Assembly: GCA_963576735.1 (NCBI GenBank)
Contig: OY755175.1
Span: forward strand, 16,074,401-16,138,400
Direction of reading: 5' to 3'
Length of the DNA stretch: 64,000 nucleotides
Origin: Bedellia somnulentella
Lineage: Eukaryota; Arthropoda; Insecta; Lepidoptera; Bedelliidae
Shown here one piece after another: positions 1 through 10,426 of this stretch; positions within the stretch are counted from its first letter, which is position 1, and each line of letters begins with the position of its first letter. The notes below the pieces were generated by a model. The model made no database searches. It had not been told where the DNA came from and saw only the letters and a list, made by a program, of their open reading frames with translations. A program made the translations under genes and the position numbers.

Positions 1-1218
1 GTCAGATGATTTGCGTACGCCCAAACCTCCAAACCGAACTGGTAGGGTAGCCTGATCCCAGCTTTTGTCATCAAATTTACAATTTAGAATTTCGCATAAC
101 GTATCTCGTATAATATTGTCTAAATCCTTCAAAGCCGAAACAAGCCTCCAAGTGTCGCAACATCTTAAAAAATATGTGAATTTGGGGACGAACAAACAGA
201 ATTTTATAATTGTATAGGCCAAATGGGGATTTATAGATTGTAAACGCTCCGAATATTAGTTGAATTTTGAAAATTTGTCTTGAATAAAACCTGGAAGGGA
301 ATTTTCGTTTAGAGGGGCACCAAGGAGACGAAGCGAATCATTATGTAGGACCGTAATGTTTGGTGCTATTTCGTTGAATTTATTAACAATTTCAGTTTTT
401 TGTTCATCGGGCAGACAGTTTTTGATATATAATTCGCATTTATTAAAATTAAAATCTAGGCCGATGGATGAAAAAGATAATTTTAAATTTTGAAAATCAT
501 TTAATACTGTATTCGCATCGCCACCTATGGTCCCGTCGTCTAGGTACCATACATTGAATTTAGAGGCGATTGATTCAATGTATGGATGGATAGCTAGGCT
601 GAATATTGCTGGTCCTAGGGGATCTCCTTGTTGACAGCCGATACAAGATGAAATTAAATTTTCTTTGTATAATAATTTAGTTGGTTTACTATAACACTGC
701 CAAATATAGTTTAAAATATGTGGAGCTTTCTTTTTAACTTCAGTCAACAAGGCTGCCCGATCCACTGAGTTGAATGCATTTTTAACATCCACCTTCAAAA
801 GGACTTGGCCCGCCCCATGTGCGACGTAGGTGCGAGCCGAATGTACTGCAGCTTCACAACCACCGCGTGTGCCAAAACCCAGCTGTTTTGGTTCAAAATA
901 TGTTGCAAGATCCGGTAGAATGTACCTACAACAAATTTTTGACACTACGCGGCGAATCGTGTTGCCGACAGCGATCGGCCTTATACCACCGTCTTTTTTT
1001 TTTAAGGCACAAAGGTTTGCGCCATATAAGAGATCCAAAATATCGTCACAGACCCGACCCGACAGCATCAGGTTCACTAAGCGGGTCAACTGAGCAAGTA
1101 ACGCATCTCTGTGTTCCCCGACGGCCCCTCACAAAAGATCTTTCAGATGCTGTGGTGTGAGACCACCGAGGCCACCAGCAGATCCGTTCCTGAAAGACAG
1201 TATCGCCGCCAGCGTTAT
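1..1218 (-). pseudogene. Non-LTR retrotransposon reverse transcriptase, 3' part, inactivated
   Basis: One minus-strand frame can be read from about 1218 to the window edge. It contains conserved reverse-transcriptase landmarks: IRPIAVG, a KVDVKNAFNSVD block with the first catalytic Asp, QQGDPLGP, and the YLDDG catalytic box near 530-550. Beyond the palm it continues into a thumb-like region ending RFGGLGVR near position 20. Two in-frame nonsense codons break it, TGA at 1129-1131 and TAA at 256-258, and the frame is otherwise intact across both. The upstream end fades into unrelated sequence near 1218, so this is a 5'-truncated copy whose 3' end lies outside the window. The clade within non-LTR elements is not assigned. 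It lies antisense and upstream of the lipid-transfer gene. Confidence 0.85.
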
Positions 1219-1430
1219 TACATGTAATAATTGTAAATGTACATCAAAATTGCGTAACTAGAGTTGCCTATGTATAAATTGCGTTTTATATACTTATTCT
1301 GAACGTTTTTTCCATTATTTTGCTTTTAATTTTTAAAGCTTTGAGTAAATAATTATAAACAATTATTTACAATTATAAGGCTCGGGCTTATTATGTGTTC
1401 TGTAACAAATTTTTCATACATATGTTTCAG
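1219..1430. other. AT-rich upstream segment of the lipid-transfer gene
   Basis: No gene is seen. It ends in a good splice acceptor (TATGTTTCAG at 1421-1430) 22 bases before the start codon. That implies a non-coding first exon further upstream, not located here and possibly outside the window beyond the retrotransposon remnant. Confidence 0.5.
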
Positions 1431-1594
1431 GAAAAGCAGATAGTGTAACACAATGACTGTGCAAACCCTAACACCAGCTTTAGAAAAAGTCGCGAAAAAA
1501 GAGTTGAATGAAGACCCGAGGAGAACAGCGGCCGACATTGACGCGATTAAGGAATGGATGAAAATGCAACCTCACTTACACTCCTGTAAACCAA
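1431..1594 (+). CDS. Lipid-transfer gene exon 1 (start codon at 1453)
   Basis: It follows the acceptor TATGTTTCAG and begins with 22 bases of leader. Codons 1-47 run from MTVQTLTPALEKVAKKELNE to MQPHLHSCKP, and one base is left to complete Asn with exon 2. The donor is GTAAAT. This exon is absent from the tandem copy. Confidence 0.85.
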
Positions 1595-4500
1595 GTAAAT
1601 ACTATTATAATATAAAATGACTGTGAATTTTGTAAATTTAGAAAGTGGCGATCAATAGTTTCTGCCTACCCCAATGAGAGGGGCGCGATGAGAGTATATG
1701 TATTTATGTATTTTGTAAATGTATGTGAAAATGTACATCAAAATTTAAAGTTAGTGCACGTCAGGGTCCAAGTAGCGGATAGTATTATTTTAATATTTCC
1801 TTATAAAATGAATATTAATTTTAAATACAAATGCAAGAAATGGTTAAAAAAATTACTGTGTTCGACCTTTTTCACCACATTAAAATACATTCAGATTATA
1901 TATTGGTAAGACAATATATACGAATAAAATTAATTTTAACTTTTGTTCTACTTCACTTCTGAGTTTGTCAAGTAAGCGAGAAAAACCTGTAAAAACTCCG
2001 CAATCCAAACTAGAGCTATTACTTCTACTTAGCGGACAAACTTCTTCCACTGTATATAGAAAAATAAGGGATAATTGGGTGTTCTAAGTTGTGTAACAAA
2101 TTGTAGGATGAAGTCCTATGAGTCGTTGCCGAACAATCAATAAATAAAAATGACTCGTCCACAAACTTATGAACTCACCATCATCAACATCAGCCAATCA
2201 GTAAATCCTCTGCTGGGCTATGTCCCTTCGTCAGTCACTTTTGGAAATTATGTGACGAAGGAATGTTAAAGAAATGTTGTTTTGTCATGTGTCATCGTAA
2301 TATAACTAGGCCATTGAATGTATTAATTTTAGGTAATATATGTTTACGCCCTCTTTAGTATTTTTATCAAACTATATGACATATGTGTTTTACGATAACA
2401 TTACACCGAGATGTTAAACACTTAAAAAAAATTGGCTTTAGTTCTTCCATAATAGTGTAGATGGCGTGCAACATAAACTTAACTGTTTGCGTCATTGTAT
2501 TCCAGATGGCACTAGAAACATGTTTTGTAGAATTCAAGATTAAGAAACAAATTGTAATAATTTAAAATTTAGTTTATCTACATCATATTACAGATGATCA
2601 ATGGATACTTACATTCCTACGAGGGTGCAAATTTAGCTTAGAAAGAACAAAAGAGAAATTGGACATGTTTTATACTTTGCGAGCTATAGTACCAGAGTTT
2701 TACAGCGAGAGAGATCCTATGAATCCAAAATTGCAAGAAATACTAAAAGATGGGTAAATATTGAAATCATATATATATATCATATGAAAAGAAAAAAACA
2801 TACCATATACGATCCAAGACTAACTTAAAGAAGTACCTAAAAATAAAGGCCTCATATTGCTTAGTTAAGAAATCCAATAATTAATCAAAACCCCAAAACT
2901 TTGCAGATATTGTTTGCACCTAAACTTAAATCAACATTATGTTACTTTTATTACCCCAAACTAGGATTTATTACATAAAAATTTCATTACATTGAATATG
3001 TACTCAAGGCTGTAAATCTCAAAAATGGTTAGCCAGAGCATGAGAATTAGAAATTCCGCAGCAGCTTTTGTAAGTTGTATAGAGAAAATATAGTAAAATT
3101 AAAGACTTGTAACATTAATAAAAAATGGCTAAAGGAAATAAAGTGTGTTTGTGATGGCTATCCTGCCACATCGCCCCACATTTATTAAAAGAGCCCCTAA
3201 GTCATAGAACACCTAAGCAGGCAGAAATTGATTTGTACTTATCGATCACGAAAACATGTAGTTTATGCCACATATTTATCTTATAAAACAGCCTTACTTC
3301 TGTCTAATTCCATGAATAGGTGCATTTACATGCCGTACTAATTTTAAAATAATAATTTGATATTTCTACCAAGACTCTCCACGGATTTTTCTACTACGGT
3401 AAGCCGCCATCGGTAAGACATTTTAATTAAAACAACAATTCGGTATGCAAAGTTTTTTTAGGTATTCATTAAATATATTTTTTCGATAGCAAACATAAAA
3501 ATAAAAGACTTATTTGAATATTTTTCTAATTGTTAAGTTATGAATTTTCAAAGATTGTTAAACTTTTTCTCTTAATGACGTCATCGCTGACAACCTTCAC
3601 GAAGCGAAATGCAAATGAAGCGAAATATGAAATAAAAATGTTGCTGATAGCAAAACTTTTTACGAATTGATGATCCCAAATGATTTTCGATATTTTATTA
3701 AATTACTGCAAACACGAATGTCTTTGAAATAACATTGATGGTCAAACATTGTAATAGTTTAAAAAAGTAAAAAGTAATAATTTCCCTTTATAAACTCCAT
3801 TTATTCTTAGGTTTTCTAATAAGTATTTAAAAATAAAGTAAAGTTTGTCACTTACTTTTTTACGTCTTTCCTATCTTCATTTGGAGAAGGTTTAAGAATC
3901 AAGTATACATTTCCGTGTGCCGTGTAGTGCCGGCTTGGAATGTCACACTCACTACCCTTTTCTTCCCATGGGTGTAGTAAGAGGCGATTAAGGGTATATG
4001 GCTTTTTTTAAAGTGATTTTTGGGCGATGCTGTTGAAGACCCATCACCAAAAATCTTTATTTTACAATCTTTTCCCCACTTAACTTCCAAAACTAGCTGA
4101 GGAATTTCATATTCTGAAGCTTTGACTACCCCTTTTTGGGATTTATGGCCGTAATTATATGTATGTATACATATCCATCTTTTGGGGTCTTTTAAGGGTT
4201 TGTGAACCATGCGCGAAAATTCAACTGGTTCTTATTACCTATTTCATCCTCTATTCCCCTCTGATTGCAATAACAAATATTTTTGTAATGGAACACTATT
4301 CCTCTCTGATTGTAATAAAACAATGTTTAATGGACAATCCGCCAACTTATGTACGTGTTTTTCAGAATAATCTTACCGTTAAAACAATGTGCATCTGAAG
4401 ATTCACCGCGAGTGTTGATATTGCGGGTGGGCAGTTTGAACCCAGCCAAGTATCATATCACAGACATTGTCAAGGTGTCTTTGATGATCACAGATATCTT

Positions 4501-7500
4501 GATGCTTGAAGATAACCATTGCAGTGTCTCGGGTGAGGTAAACGGATTTGTGACATAATACACATAAAATAAGCAAAATCCAGTATTTCTTCAATTAAAA
4601 GTCAGACTCACAACATCATTGGGTTTTTAGTACTATGTTTACGTTAGAGATTAATGAAAAAAGTTGATTGCAAAAGTGATCAGCAAAATAGTTTATTTTT
4701 CCTTATTTTTCTTTAATTGAAAAATCTGTGGTTTTGTAATTTATTTATTTATTTACAAAATGTACGACAAGTTACTTTGCACTGCATATTCGATAGCTTT
4801 TTTTTCTTTTGTTTTGTATATTCGTAGCCCCTAAATTGGGGCTACTTTTTTATTGCTGTACACTGATTTCACCTTAAACCTGATTGGTTTTACTAATAAA
4901 TAAAGGAAAGAAAAATTTTGACACAGGTGGGATTCGAACCCGCGACCTCGGGTATACGCCCCCGTCGCTCTTGCCAATTGAACTACTGTGTCAATGGCTG
5001 CCAGCGCGAAATTCTTCTATCCTTTATTTCTTTTTACACGTTTTAGTAGTGTTTGCGTTTCCTACCTCCGAATTTTTTACTAATTCAGAAGCAGAATTCG
5101 GGGGCATATACTCGAGGTCGCAGGTTCGAATCCCGCCTGTGTCGAAATTTTTCTTTCCTTTATTTATTAGTAATAATGCCCACATGAGGTGTTCATGAAC
5201 AAAAATTAATAGTTTAAAAAACACTAAAAAACACGCTTTTATAAGTGCACTTAAAAGTCAAAAATAAATTACGGGTCGTTAAAGTTGTCTCTATTTCTGG
5301 GCTGAAGTGTTAACTATGTGCTTTTAATTATAATATTTGATAGTAAAAGCGTGGGGCGCTGGAAAAGGAAAGATTTTTTGTTAACCTTGCTAAGAAATCA
5401 AGTTAAGCGATGTTTCGGGAAGCAGGTTACAGAGATCGGCACTCTAACTAGAGTTGCAACACCACTAGTTGGAGGCTCTATATTAAACAGTCTGTTCAAA
5501 GTACTAGTCAACAGTAGCAAAATGTAGAGTTTTTGTTCGTGTATTTGTTTACAAGAAAGTTTTTCCTGCTCCAGCACCCCACGCTTTTACAATCAAATAT
5601 TATAATTAAAAGCACATAGTTTACACTTCAGCCCAGAAATAGAGACAACTTGAACGACCCGTAATTTATTTTTGACTTTTAAGTGCACTTATAAAAGCGT
5701 GTTTTTTAGTGTTTTTTAAACTATTAATTTATTTTATGCTTTTTAGTCTTTGCTAATGGCATATTTTAAACATCCATATTATTGTATTCAGACCTTGAAA
5801 CCTAATCGTGGTCAAAGTTCGTTTCGTGGTCAAAGTTCATTACAAGACCTTTCTAACAAGTCCAAATACGGCTATAATACGATCATCTATCATTAAGTTC
5901 CAGTTAATATCTTCCGGCTCCATCATCAGATGAGCTCGACAGTACCATATTATTGTATTCAGACCTTAAAACCTAATCGTGGTCAAGGTTCAGTACAAGA
6001 CCTTTCTAACAAGTCCAAACACGGCTATGATACGATATTTCATCATGGAATGCTAGTGCCTATCTTCCGGCTTCATCATCAGACCTTGAAACCTAATCAT
6101 GGTCAACGTTCATTACAAGACCTTTTTAACAAGTCCAAACACGGCTATGATACGATCATCCATCATGAGGTTCCAGTTCATATCTTCCGGCTCCATCATC
6201 AGATCAGCTCGACAGTACCATATTATTGTATTGTCATCGAAATCACATACAACTGCCAATTTTCATAACGCTATGACCTTTAGAAGATGGTTAAATTAGT
6301 TTTCTTAGATTTGATTACATAGTTACATACATACAGGTCGACCTAATAAAAGCGTGTTAAAAAAGATTTAAATTATCTGATTGGTTTTGTTGGTCACAGG
6401 CAACCCCACACATAACTTAGTTAACGAGGCACAACCTATATTGCAACTATAAATATCTGATATAATTTTTCTACTGGAAAATAATTAATTCTATAGATGC
6501 GGCGATGTTGGTTTTAATATGCTTATTTTTTATGATAAAACAAATCTAAGGGTTAGTAATATTATGTAACCTGTTTCTTTTCATAGTACACTAAAAAACA
6601 GATATCTAATATACATGATGAAAATAAAATGCATTGGTTAAATGGTTGGAATTAATAATTTTCTTGAAATTGTTTTTAGGTAATCGTAATAGATCTCGAA
6701 GGGGCTGGTATGAATCTTTTCGCCCAATGGACCCCAGCATTAGCTAAAAAGACCGTGATGCTCTCTGAAAAAGCATTGCCAGTGAGACAGAAGAGTCAGC
6801 ATATATTAAATACACCGACGGGATTCGAAGCTGCGTTTAAAATCTTAAAACTGTTTTTGGGAGAAAAAATGAAGAAACGAGTAAGGAATTAACCTTTTTT
6901 TATAAGTTTATTTATACTTTTTTTTAAATTGATTAGATGGATTCAACATGTTACGAACAATAATTAGCATTTCTCACTTGTGACTATTATCCCTAAAGAA
7001 AGAATGCTGTAAAATATAAGCTAATGGTGTCATGTCATACTTATGGAGTTTTTAAAGTGGTGTTAGGCGATGTGGGAGTTGTGGTTGGTGGTTAATTGGA
7101 TTAGGTAGTGGTGAGTGGTACATGGCTGAGTTGTACTTAGTCATGTGACAGTGTATTCGTACAAAACGGCGATAGGCCTGCCCCCTATCACGTGAGTACA
7201 CTGTCAATGCAAAACGTGGGTACTCTGAATACAAGGTGACAAAGTCATGTGATGTTCAGAAGTATTAGTACCTCTGCCAACCCCTTCGGGGATATTCGGC
7301 GTAAACGTTTATGTTATGTTATGTATCATTGATGTTTCAGATCAAGGTTCACAATCAAAATTATAAGGAAATGTTCAAGTCGATTCCGAGAAAGATCCTC
7401 CCACAAGAATATCAAGGAGAAGCTGAACCATTACAGGAATTAATTGGTTCGTTATTCAGTTTTAATGTATGCTTGTCTAAATATTCAATATAAATCTTAT

Positions 7501-8291
7501 TATCGAAATAGTAAAACGTGTGTATTTATAAGTTCTTAGGACGTTATTCCACCTTCCTGAGACGGAGTTACTAAAAATTTAGTGAGCTAGGAGCCAAAAT
7601 TTGTCTACTTTTCAGAAGCCTAGCGTTCTGAACGTTATTCCACTAGTCTGAATTCAGATTCTGTGGCTTTCAGATGTCTGAATTCAGACAAATGGAATAA
7701 GCTCTTTATTTCGGAACAAGTGACTTTTTCCTACTATATATGTTATAAAATAAATTATTTATTTAAATTCCAATTCTTTGAAAAGGTGTTATGTAAAAGT
7801 GCTCGATAAAATTGCACTACCCTATTTCTTCCTATGGGTGATCGTAAGAGGCGACTAAGGGTATTGGGGCTTTTTAAGTGTTTTTCGGGCGATCTGGTTC
7901 GAGACTCATCGCCAAAAACAATTACTTTACAGTTTCTTCCCCACTCAACATCCAAAAGTGGCTGAAGATTTTTTCTTGTTCTGTAGCTGTTACCCCTTCT
8001 AAAGCTTTGTAGCCGGAGTATATATATGTATTAATGTGTTATTTTTCACATAAACATAAAATGTCGAAACGTACCCCCGAAGGGTATGGGAGAGTGCTTG
8101 ATATTCTAATTGTATCACCACTACATTAAAAAATTTCAGATTACTGGAAATCAAAGGTGGAAAGTTACCGAGACTGGTTCATAGAGCAAGAGAAAGAAAA
8201 GTCGGATGAGTCCAAACGAGATGGACAACCGAAATCGTCATCTGATTTCTTTGGAGTGGAGGGATCTTTCAGAAAACTTGAATTGGACTAA
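1453..8291 (+). CDS. CRAL-TRIO lipid-transfer protein, alpha-tocopherol-transfer-protein-like (six coding exons)
   Basis: Exons 1453-1594, 2594-2753, 4366-4537, 6680-6880, 7341-7446 and 8140-8291 join in phase to 933 nt, a 310-residue protein, which is normal family length. Residues about 45-100 form the CRAL-TRIO N-terminal helical domain (DDQWILTFLRGCKFSLERTK). Residues about 100-260 form the Sec14-like lipid-binding domain (PRVLILRVG, VIVIDLEG, NTPTGFEAAF, FLGEKMKKR, LPQEYQGEA). The C-terminus ends with the insect-typical FFGVEGSFRKLELD. Family members bind a hydrophobic ligand such as tocopherol, retinoid or phosphoinositide in a lidded pocket and carry it between membranes; the ligand here cannot be read from sequence. 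The ATG has A at -3. No signal peptide or membrane segment is seen, so a cytosolic protein is expected. All introns hold mobile elements. Exons 2-6 are duplicated downstream. Confidence 0.92.
1641..1712 (+). repeat. LINE 3'-end fragment
   Basis: It carries AAGTGGCGATCAATAG and TCTGCCTACCCCAATG, then a GAGTATATGTATTTATG tail. This is the 3' end of the LINE seen best at 30195-30610. It lies just inside intron 1. Confidence 0.7.
2594..2753 (+). CDS. Lipid-transfer gene exon 2
   Basis: The acceptor ATTACAG is followed by codons for DQWILTFLRGCKFSLERTKE, the core of the CRAL-TRIO N domain. It ends LQEILKDG before donor GTAAATA. It is 160 nt long, phase 1 in and phase 0 plus two bases out, and identical to its duplicate at 13450-13609. 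Confidence 0.93.
3000..3215 (-). repeat. SINE-C, degraded
   Basis: Diverged SINE-C recognisable by GCTGTAAATCTC, a TTAGCCAGAGC core and CCACATCGCCCCAC. It predates the duplication, because 13857-14075 is its copy. Confidence 0.6.
3919..4170 (+). repeat. SINE-C
   Basis: It starts GCCGTGTAGTGCCGGC and ends in a GTATGTATAC tail. Shared with unit 2 (15013-15238), so it is older than the duplication. Confidence 0.8.
4366..4537 (+). CDS. Lipid-transfer gene exon 3
   Basis: It encodes IILPLKQCASEDSPRVLILR through DIVKVSLMITDILMLEDNH to CSVSGE, the first strands and helices of the Sec14-like lipid-binding fold. The acceptor is TTTTTCAG and the donor GTAAAC. It is 172 nt and ends on a codon boundary. 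Confidence 0.93.
4892..5110 (-). repeat. SINE-B, reverse orientation
   Basis: On the minus strand it holds a tRNA-like block: box A-type GCTCAATTGGCA (here TTCAATTGGCA) and box B GGGTTCGAATCCC, followed by AATTTTTCTTTCCTTTATT. Sequence upstream of the tRNA-like block is shared with 62400-62620, so the tRNA part is internal and not at the 5' end. Confidence 0.75.
5111..5205 (+). repeat. SINE-B, forward 3' half
   Basis: It begins with CGAGGTCGCAGGTTCGAATC (box B), then the GAAATTTTTCTTTCCTTTAT tail and TTCATGAACAAAAATT. It lies head-on to the minus copy at 4892-5110. Confidence 0.7.
5206..5727. mobile_element. Long-TIR MITE with TTAA ends
   Basis: Arms 5206-5355 and about 5575-5727 are near-perfect inverted repeats of roughly 150 bp, beginning TAGTTTAAAAAACACTAAAA. 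They flank a core of about 220 bp. TTAA stands at both outer ends, which fits a TTAA-targeting superfamily such as piggyBac or Kolobok. No transposase is encoded. Confidence 0.8.
5771..6235 (+). repeat. Minisatellite, three units
   Basis: Three direct units each contain CAGACCTT(G/A)AAACCTAATC, AACAAGTCCAAACACGGCTA and TCTTCCGGCTCCATCATCAG, starting near 5790, 5960 and 6081. Open frames over it are repeat artefacts. Confidence 0.8.
6680..6880 (+). CDS. Lipid-transfer gene exon 4
   Basis: It encodes VIVIDLEGAGMNLFAQWTPA, then SEKALPVRQKSQHILNTPTG and FEAAFKILKLFLGEKMKKR. This is the heart of the lipid pocket, including the NTP-x-GF motif and the basic KMKKR patch, a position used by alpha-TTP-type proteins for phosphoinositide contact. 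The exon is 201 nt, both ends phase 0, acceptor TTTTTAG, donor GTAAGG. Confidence 0.93.
7119..7325 (+). repeat. SINE-A, 5'-truncated
   Basis: It shares CATGGCTGAGTTGTACTTAG, GGCGATAGGCCTGCCCCCTA and the TTTATGTTATGTTATG tail with the full copy at 58683-59046. It lies in intron 4 just before exon 5 and is shared with unit 2. Confidence 0.8.
7341..7446 (+). CDS. Lipid-transfer gene exon 5, weak donor
   Basis: It encodes IKVHNQNYKEMFKSIPRKIL then PQEYQGEAEPLQELI. Reading phase with exon 6 (G plus AT gives Asp, as in ELIDYW) forces the donor at ATTG|GTTCGT, a weak match to the consensus. If the donor is skipped, the frame reads on for 15 residues to a stop at about 7491. The tandem copy has the same weak donor. 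Confidence 0.85.
7806..8030 (+). repeat. SINE-C
   Basis: Older copy in intron 5, shared with unit 2. Its GGTTCGAGACTC is the closest match to a pol III box B (GGTTCGANTCC) seen in this family. Confidence 0.75.
8140..8291 (+). CDS. Lipid-transfer gene exon 6 and stop
   Basis: The acceptor AATTTCAG is followed by YWKSKVESYRDWFIEQEKEK, a charged linker, and the terminal FFGVEGSFRKLELD with stop TAA. The conserved C-terminal tail packs on the lipid-binding fold in the family. The paralogous exon differs by one Arg-to-Gln change in the linker. Confidence 0.92.
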
Positions 8292-8385
8292 TATTGTTTT
8301 AAATAGTTGTTACTTAAGCCAAATATACATCTTTGTTATTGTTCGTTTGTTGGTCTTTTAATACATTTGTCATGATTGGTGGGTT

Positions 8386-8460
8386 TGCTAGGATCGTACA
8401 AAGTGGCGATCGACAGTCTCTGCCTACCTCAATGGGGACTAATGTATGTATTACATTTGT
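8386..8460 (+). repeat. LINE 3'-end fragment
   Basis: GCTAGGATCGTACAAAGTGG, CGATCGACAGTCTCTGCC and a short ATGTATG tail match the LINE 3' end at 30530-30610. Shared with 20925-20998. Confidence 0.7.
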
Positions 8461-8575
8461 ATTAATGTATATAGCACAACACCTAATCGCATGGGTTTGT
8501 TATGAGGTGAGGCGACTAAAGCTTTGGGGCCTTAAAAATGATTAACTGATAATGTAATGAGAAATGGTATCACTT

Positions 8576-8720
8576 AATTGAAATCTTTTTGTTCATGAAA
8601 ACCTCAACGACACGGTGGCTCAATTGGCACAGCGTCTTGGGGCGTATACCCGAGGTCGCGGGTTCGATTCCCGCCTGTGTCGAAATTTTTCTTTCCTTTA
8701 TTAATTATTTATTTATTAGT
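8576..8720 (+). repeat. SINE-B with 14-bp target duplication
   Basis: AAATGGTATCACTT flanks it at 8562-8575 and 8721-8734, and unit 2 has the single empty site, so the boundaries are exact. The element starts with CTTTTTGTTCATGAAAACCT, continues into a tRNA-like block and ends TTCTTTCCTTTATTAATTAT plus TTATTAGT. The GTTCATGAAAACCTC block lies upstream of the tRNA-like part here. In other copies its complement lies downstream. Confidence 0.85.
8609..8682 (+). other. tRNA-like cloverleaf inside SINE-B
   Basis: GACACGG pairs with CTGTGTC (7 bp), GCGGG pairs with CCCGC around TTCGATT, and TTGGG pairs with CCCGA around the loop GCGTATA. That puts GTA (Tyr) in the anticodon position. Position 33 is C instead of U and the D stem has a mismatch. 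It recurs with changes in every SINE-B, so I read it as a pol III promoter module and not a working tRNA gene. Confidence 0.6.
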
Positions 8721-8948
8721 AAATGGTATCACTTCTGAACCTACCTTTTGTCATTTCCCTTTTTGAAATCCTTAATTTATTATCGGGAAGAAATGGGGTA
8801 GTGCTATTCTAAGCCGACACTACAAAGTATCTAAAGCATATTACGAGCAGTATGCAAGGTATTATGAGTGAATGTCGGGTTAAAAACATTTAAATATGTG
8901 CAATTCTTTTATTATTAATTTAATGTACTTCCATTTTCTGAGAATTTC

Positions 8949-8954
8949 AATAAA
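8949..8954 (+). promoter_or_regulatory. Candidate poly(A) signal of the lipid-transfer gene
   Basis: AATAAA lies about 660 bases after the stop, in sequence shared by both tandem copies (21448-21453 in the second). A SINE-B insertion sits between stop and signal in the first copy only. Confidence 0.45.
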
Positions 8955-9594
8955 GAGAATTATGCCCTTCTTTTGTTTATAAACTATGAGTGAAAATAAT
9001 TTCTTCTCCATCAGCACAATTTTCTTAAAAATAAATTATTCACAAATGGAAACTACATATCGACGGTTGAAAGGCAAAAATTACCAAACGACACTTAACC
9101 AACTTTACAGGAGAGCAGTTTAAAGTTTTTTTTTTTCAAAAAAAAATCATAACTTCTGTTCTATTCTTTGTACTTAAATTAATCTTTTTGTATTTAACTC
9201 GACTTGAAATTCTCTACAATCGACTAAAAAAAAATCTTCAATTAGTGCATTAGCACCAAAGATAGGGGCGTTTGGTAAAAAAAAATAAAAAAATACTGCC
9301 TGGAAAAAAATACCAAACGACGAATGATACAATAAGGAAATACAGGAAGATGTAACTATTTGATTTATATTTATGTGTGGTAGTAGGGAAGAAAGATATA
9401 AGTATTATGTAAAACAGTTTCAAGATTCACGAAAAGAAACTGTAGCCCCATAGAAAATAAATGTACAAAGCAGAGTTGTTATCTAAATTATCAATAAATT
9501 GTACTCATAACCCTAATTATTTTTTGAGTAAATGAGTTTAATTCAAGGTTTTATAATAAAACGAAAGTGGTAATAATCACTTCTTTATTAAAAA

Positions 9595-10185
9595 AAGGTT
9601 ATAAAATCACAACATATCAAAAATTATCTTTAAGGGCCTCTATCCTCTCAATAATTAGCATCATAAGGTAACTTGGTTATAATCACAATCAATGTTTATT
9701 ATAACAAAAAAACTGTTATAGGTTATCTACTTAAATTTTATAAGTACAGTACAACGAAATAACAAAGTTTAACAAAACAGAACATAACTTGCATTAACAA
9801 TGACAACTTATCTTAGAGACAGTTTAACTCAAAATAGTTATAAGGTACACATATCGTATTGACTTATTAATTAAAAAAAATTTAGAACACATGCTATTAA
9901 ATCACAACGCGTCAAAAATCAGCTCGAAGGAATGTATCCTCCTAATAATTAGCATCATATCATAAGGTACTTTGGTTATAATCACAATCAAAATTCATTA
10001 AACAATATTTTTTAAATTACTGTTAGAGGTTACCTACTTAAACTTTAAAGTATAGCGAAGTAACAAAGAGGGTTACCAAACAGAACATAACTTGCATTAA
10101 CAATAACTACCTATCTTAGAGACAGGTTAACATTAATCACTTTAACATAAAATAGTTAAGGTGCACATATCGTACCTACTTAAGT
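9595..10185. repeat. Internal direct duplication within the transposon
   Basis: Two diverged direct copies, about 9595-9870 and 9890-10185, share TTATAATCACAATCAA, AGAACATAACTTGCATTAAC and CTTATCTTAGAGACAG-type blocks in the same order. They lie downstream of the transposase. Confidence 0.75.
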
Positions 10186-10426
10186 ACAATTATTAATTAC
10201 CTATAATATTATCAATCATAGAAAAATACAAAATCTCTAAATAATTTGTGACTGTTAAGTAAATTATAAAACTACTAGTGTAACACTTATAATTATAATA
10301 ATCAGACCATACAGTTTCATAAAATCACTTCTCTTCTTAGATATAGGTACTATTTATTTAAAAAATCTGTAAAATAGCTTGAAAATGCCATTTAAAATAT
10401 AATTAAATCAGTCTTTTAGTAACTTA

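Larger units (their letters stand above)
4892..6376. mobile_element. Composite insertion with 12-bp target duplication
   Basis: CTGATTGGTTTT stands at both 4880-4891 and 6377-6388, and unit 2 lacks the intervening 1485 bases. Within it lie a minus SINE-B piece, a plus SINE-B piece, a long-TIR element (5206-5727) and a three-unit minisatellite. Either all of this entered as one unit or later elements nested into a first SINE-B insertion. Confidence 0.75.
2391..9052 (+). repeat. Tandem segmental duplication, unit 1
   Basis: This sequence recurs at 13247-21750 in the same order and orientation, introns and downstream flank included. Similarity begins abruptly at ACGATAA in intron 1, 203 bases before exon 2. 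It ends at GGAAACTAC, immediately before the transposon at 9061. Length differences between units come from mobile insertions. Confidence 0.9.

Noticed and set aside
819..1160. Plus-strand frames of 113 and 87 codons
   Set aside because: They are shadows of the minus-strand reverse transcriptase.
6203..6217. A 15-base match ATCAGCTCGACAGTA shared with the transposase at about 11609
   Set aside because: A match of this length is expected by chance in 64 kb and the contexts are unrelated.
5930..6268. A 112-codon open frame
   Set aside because: It is produced by the three-unit minisatellite; its peptide repeats match the DNA repeats.
8609..8682. A functional tRNA-Tyr gene
   Set aside because: The cloverleaf is good, but position 33 is not U and the D stem is mismatched. 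The same block recurs in several SINE-B copies with a common tail and target duplications.
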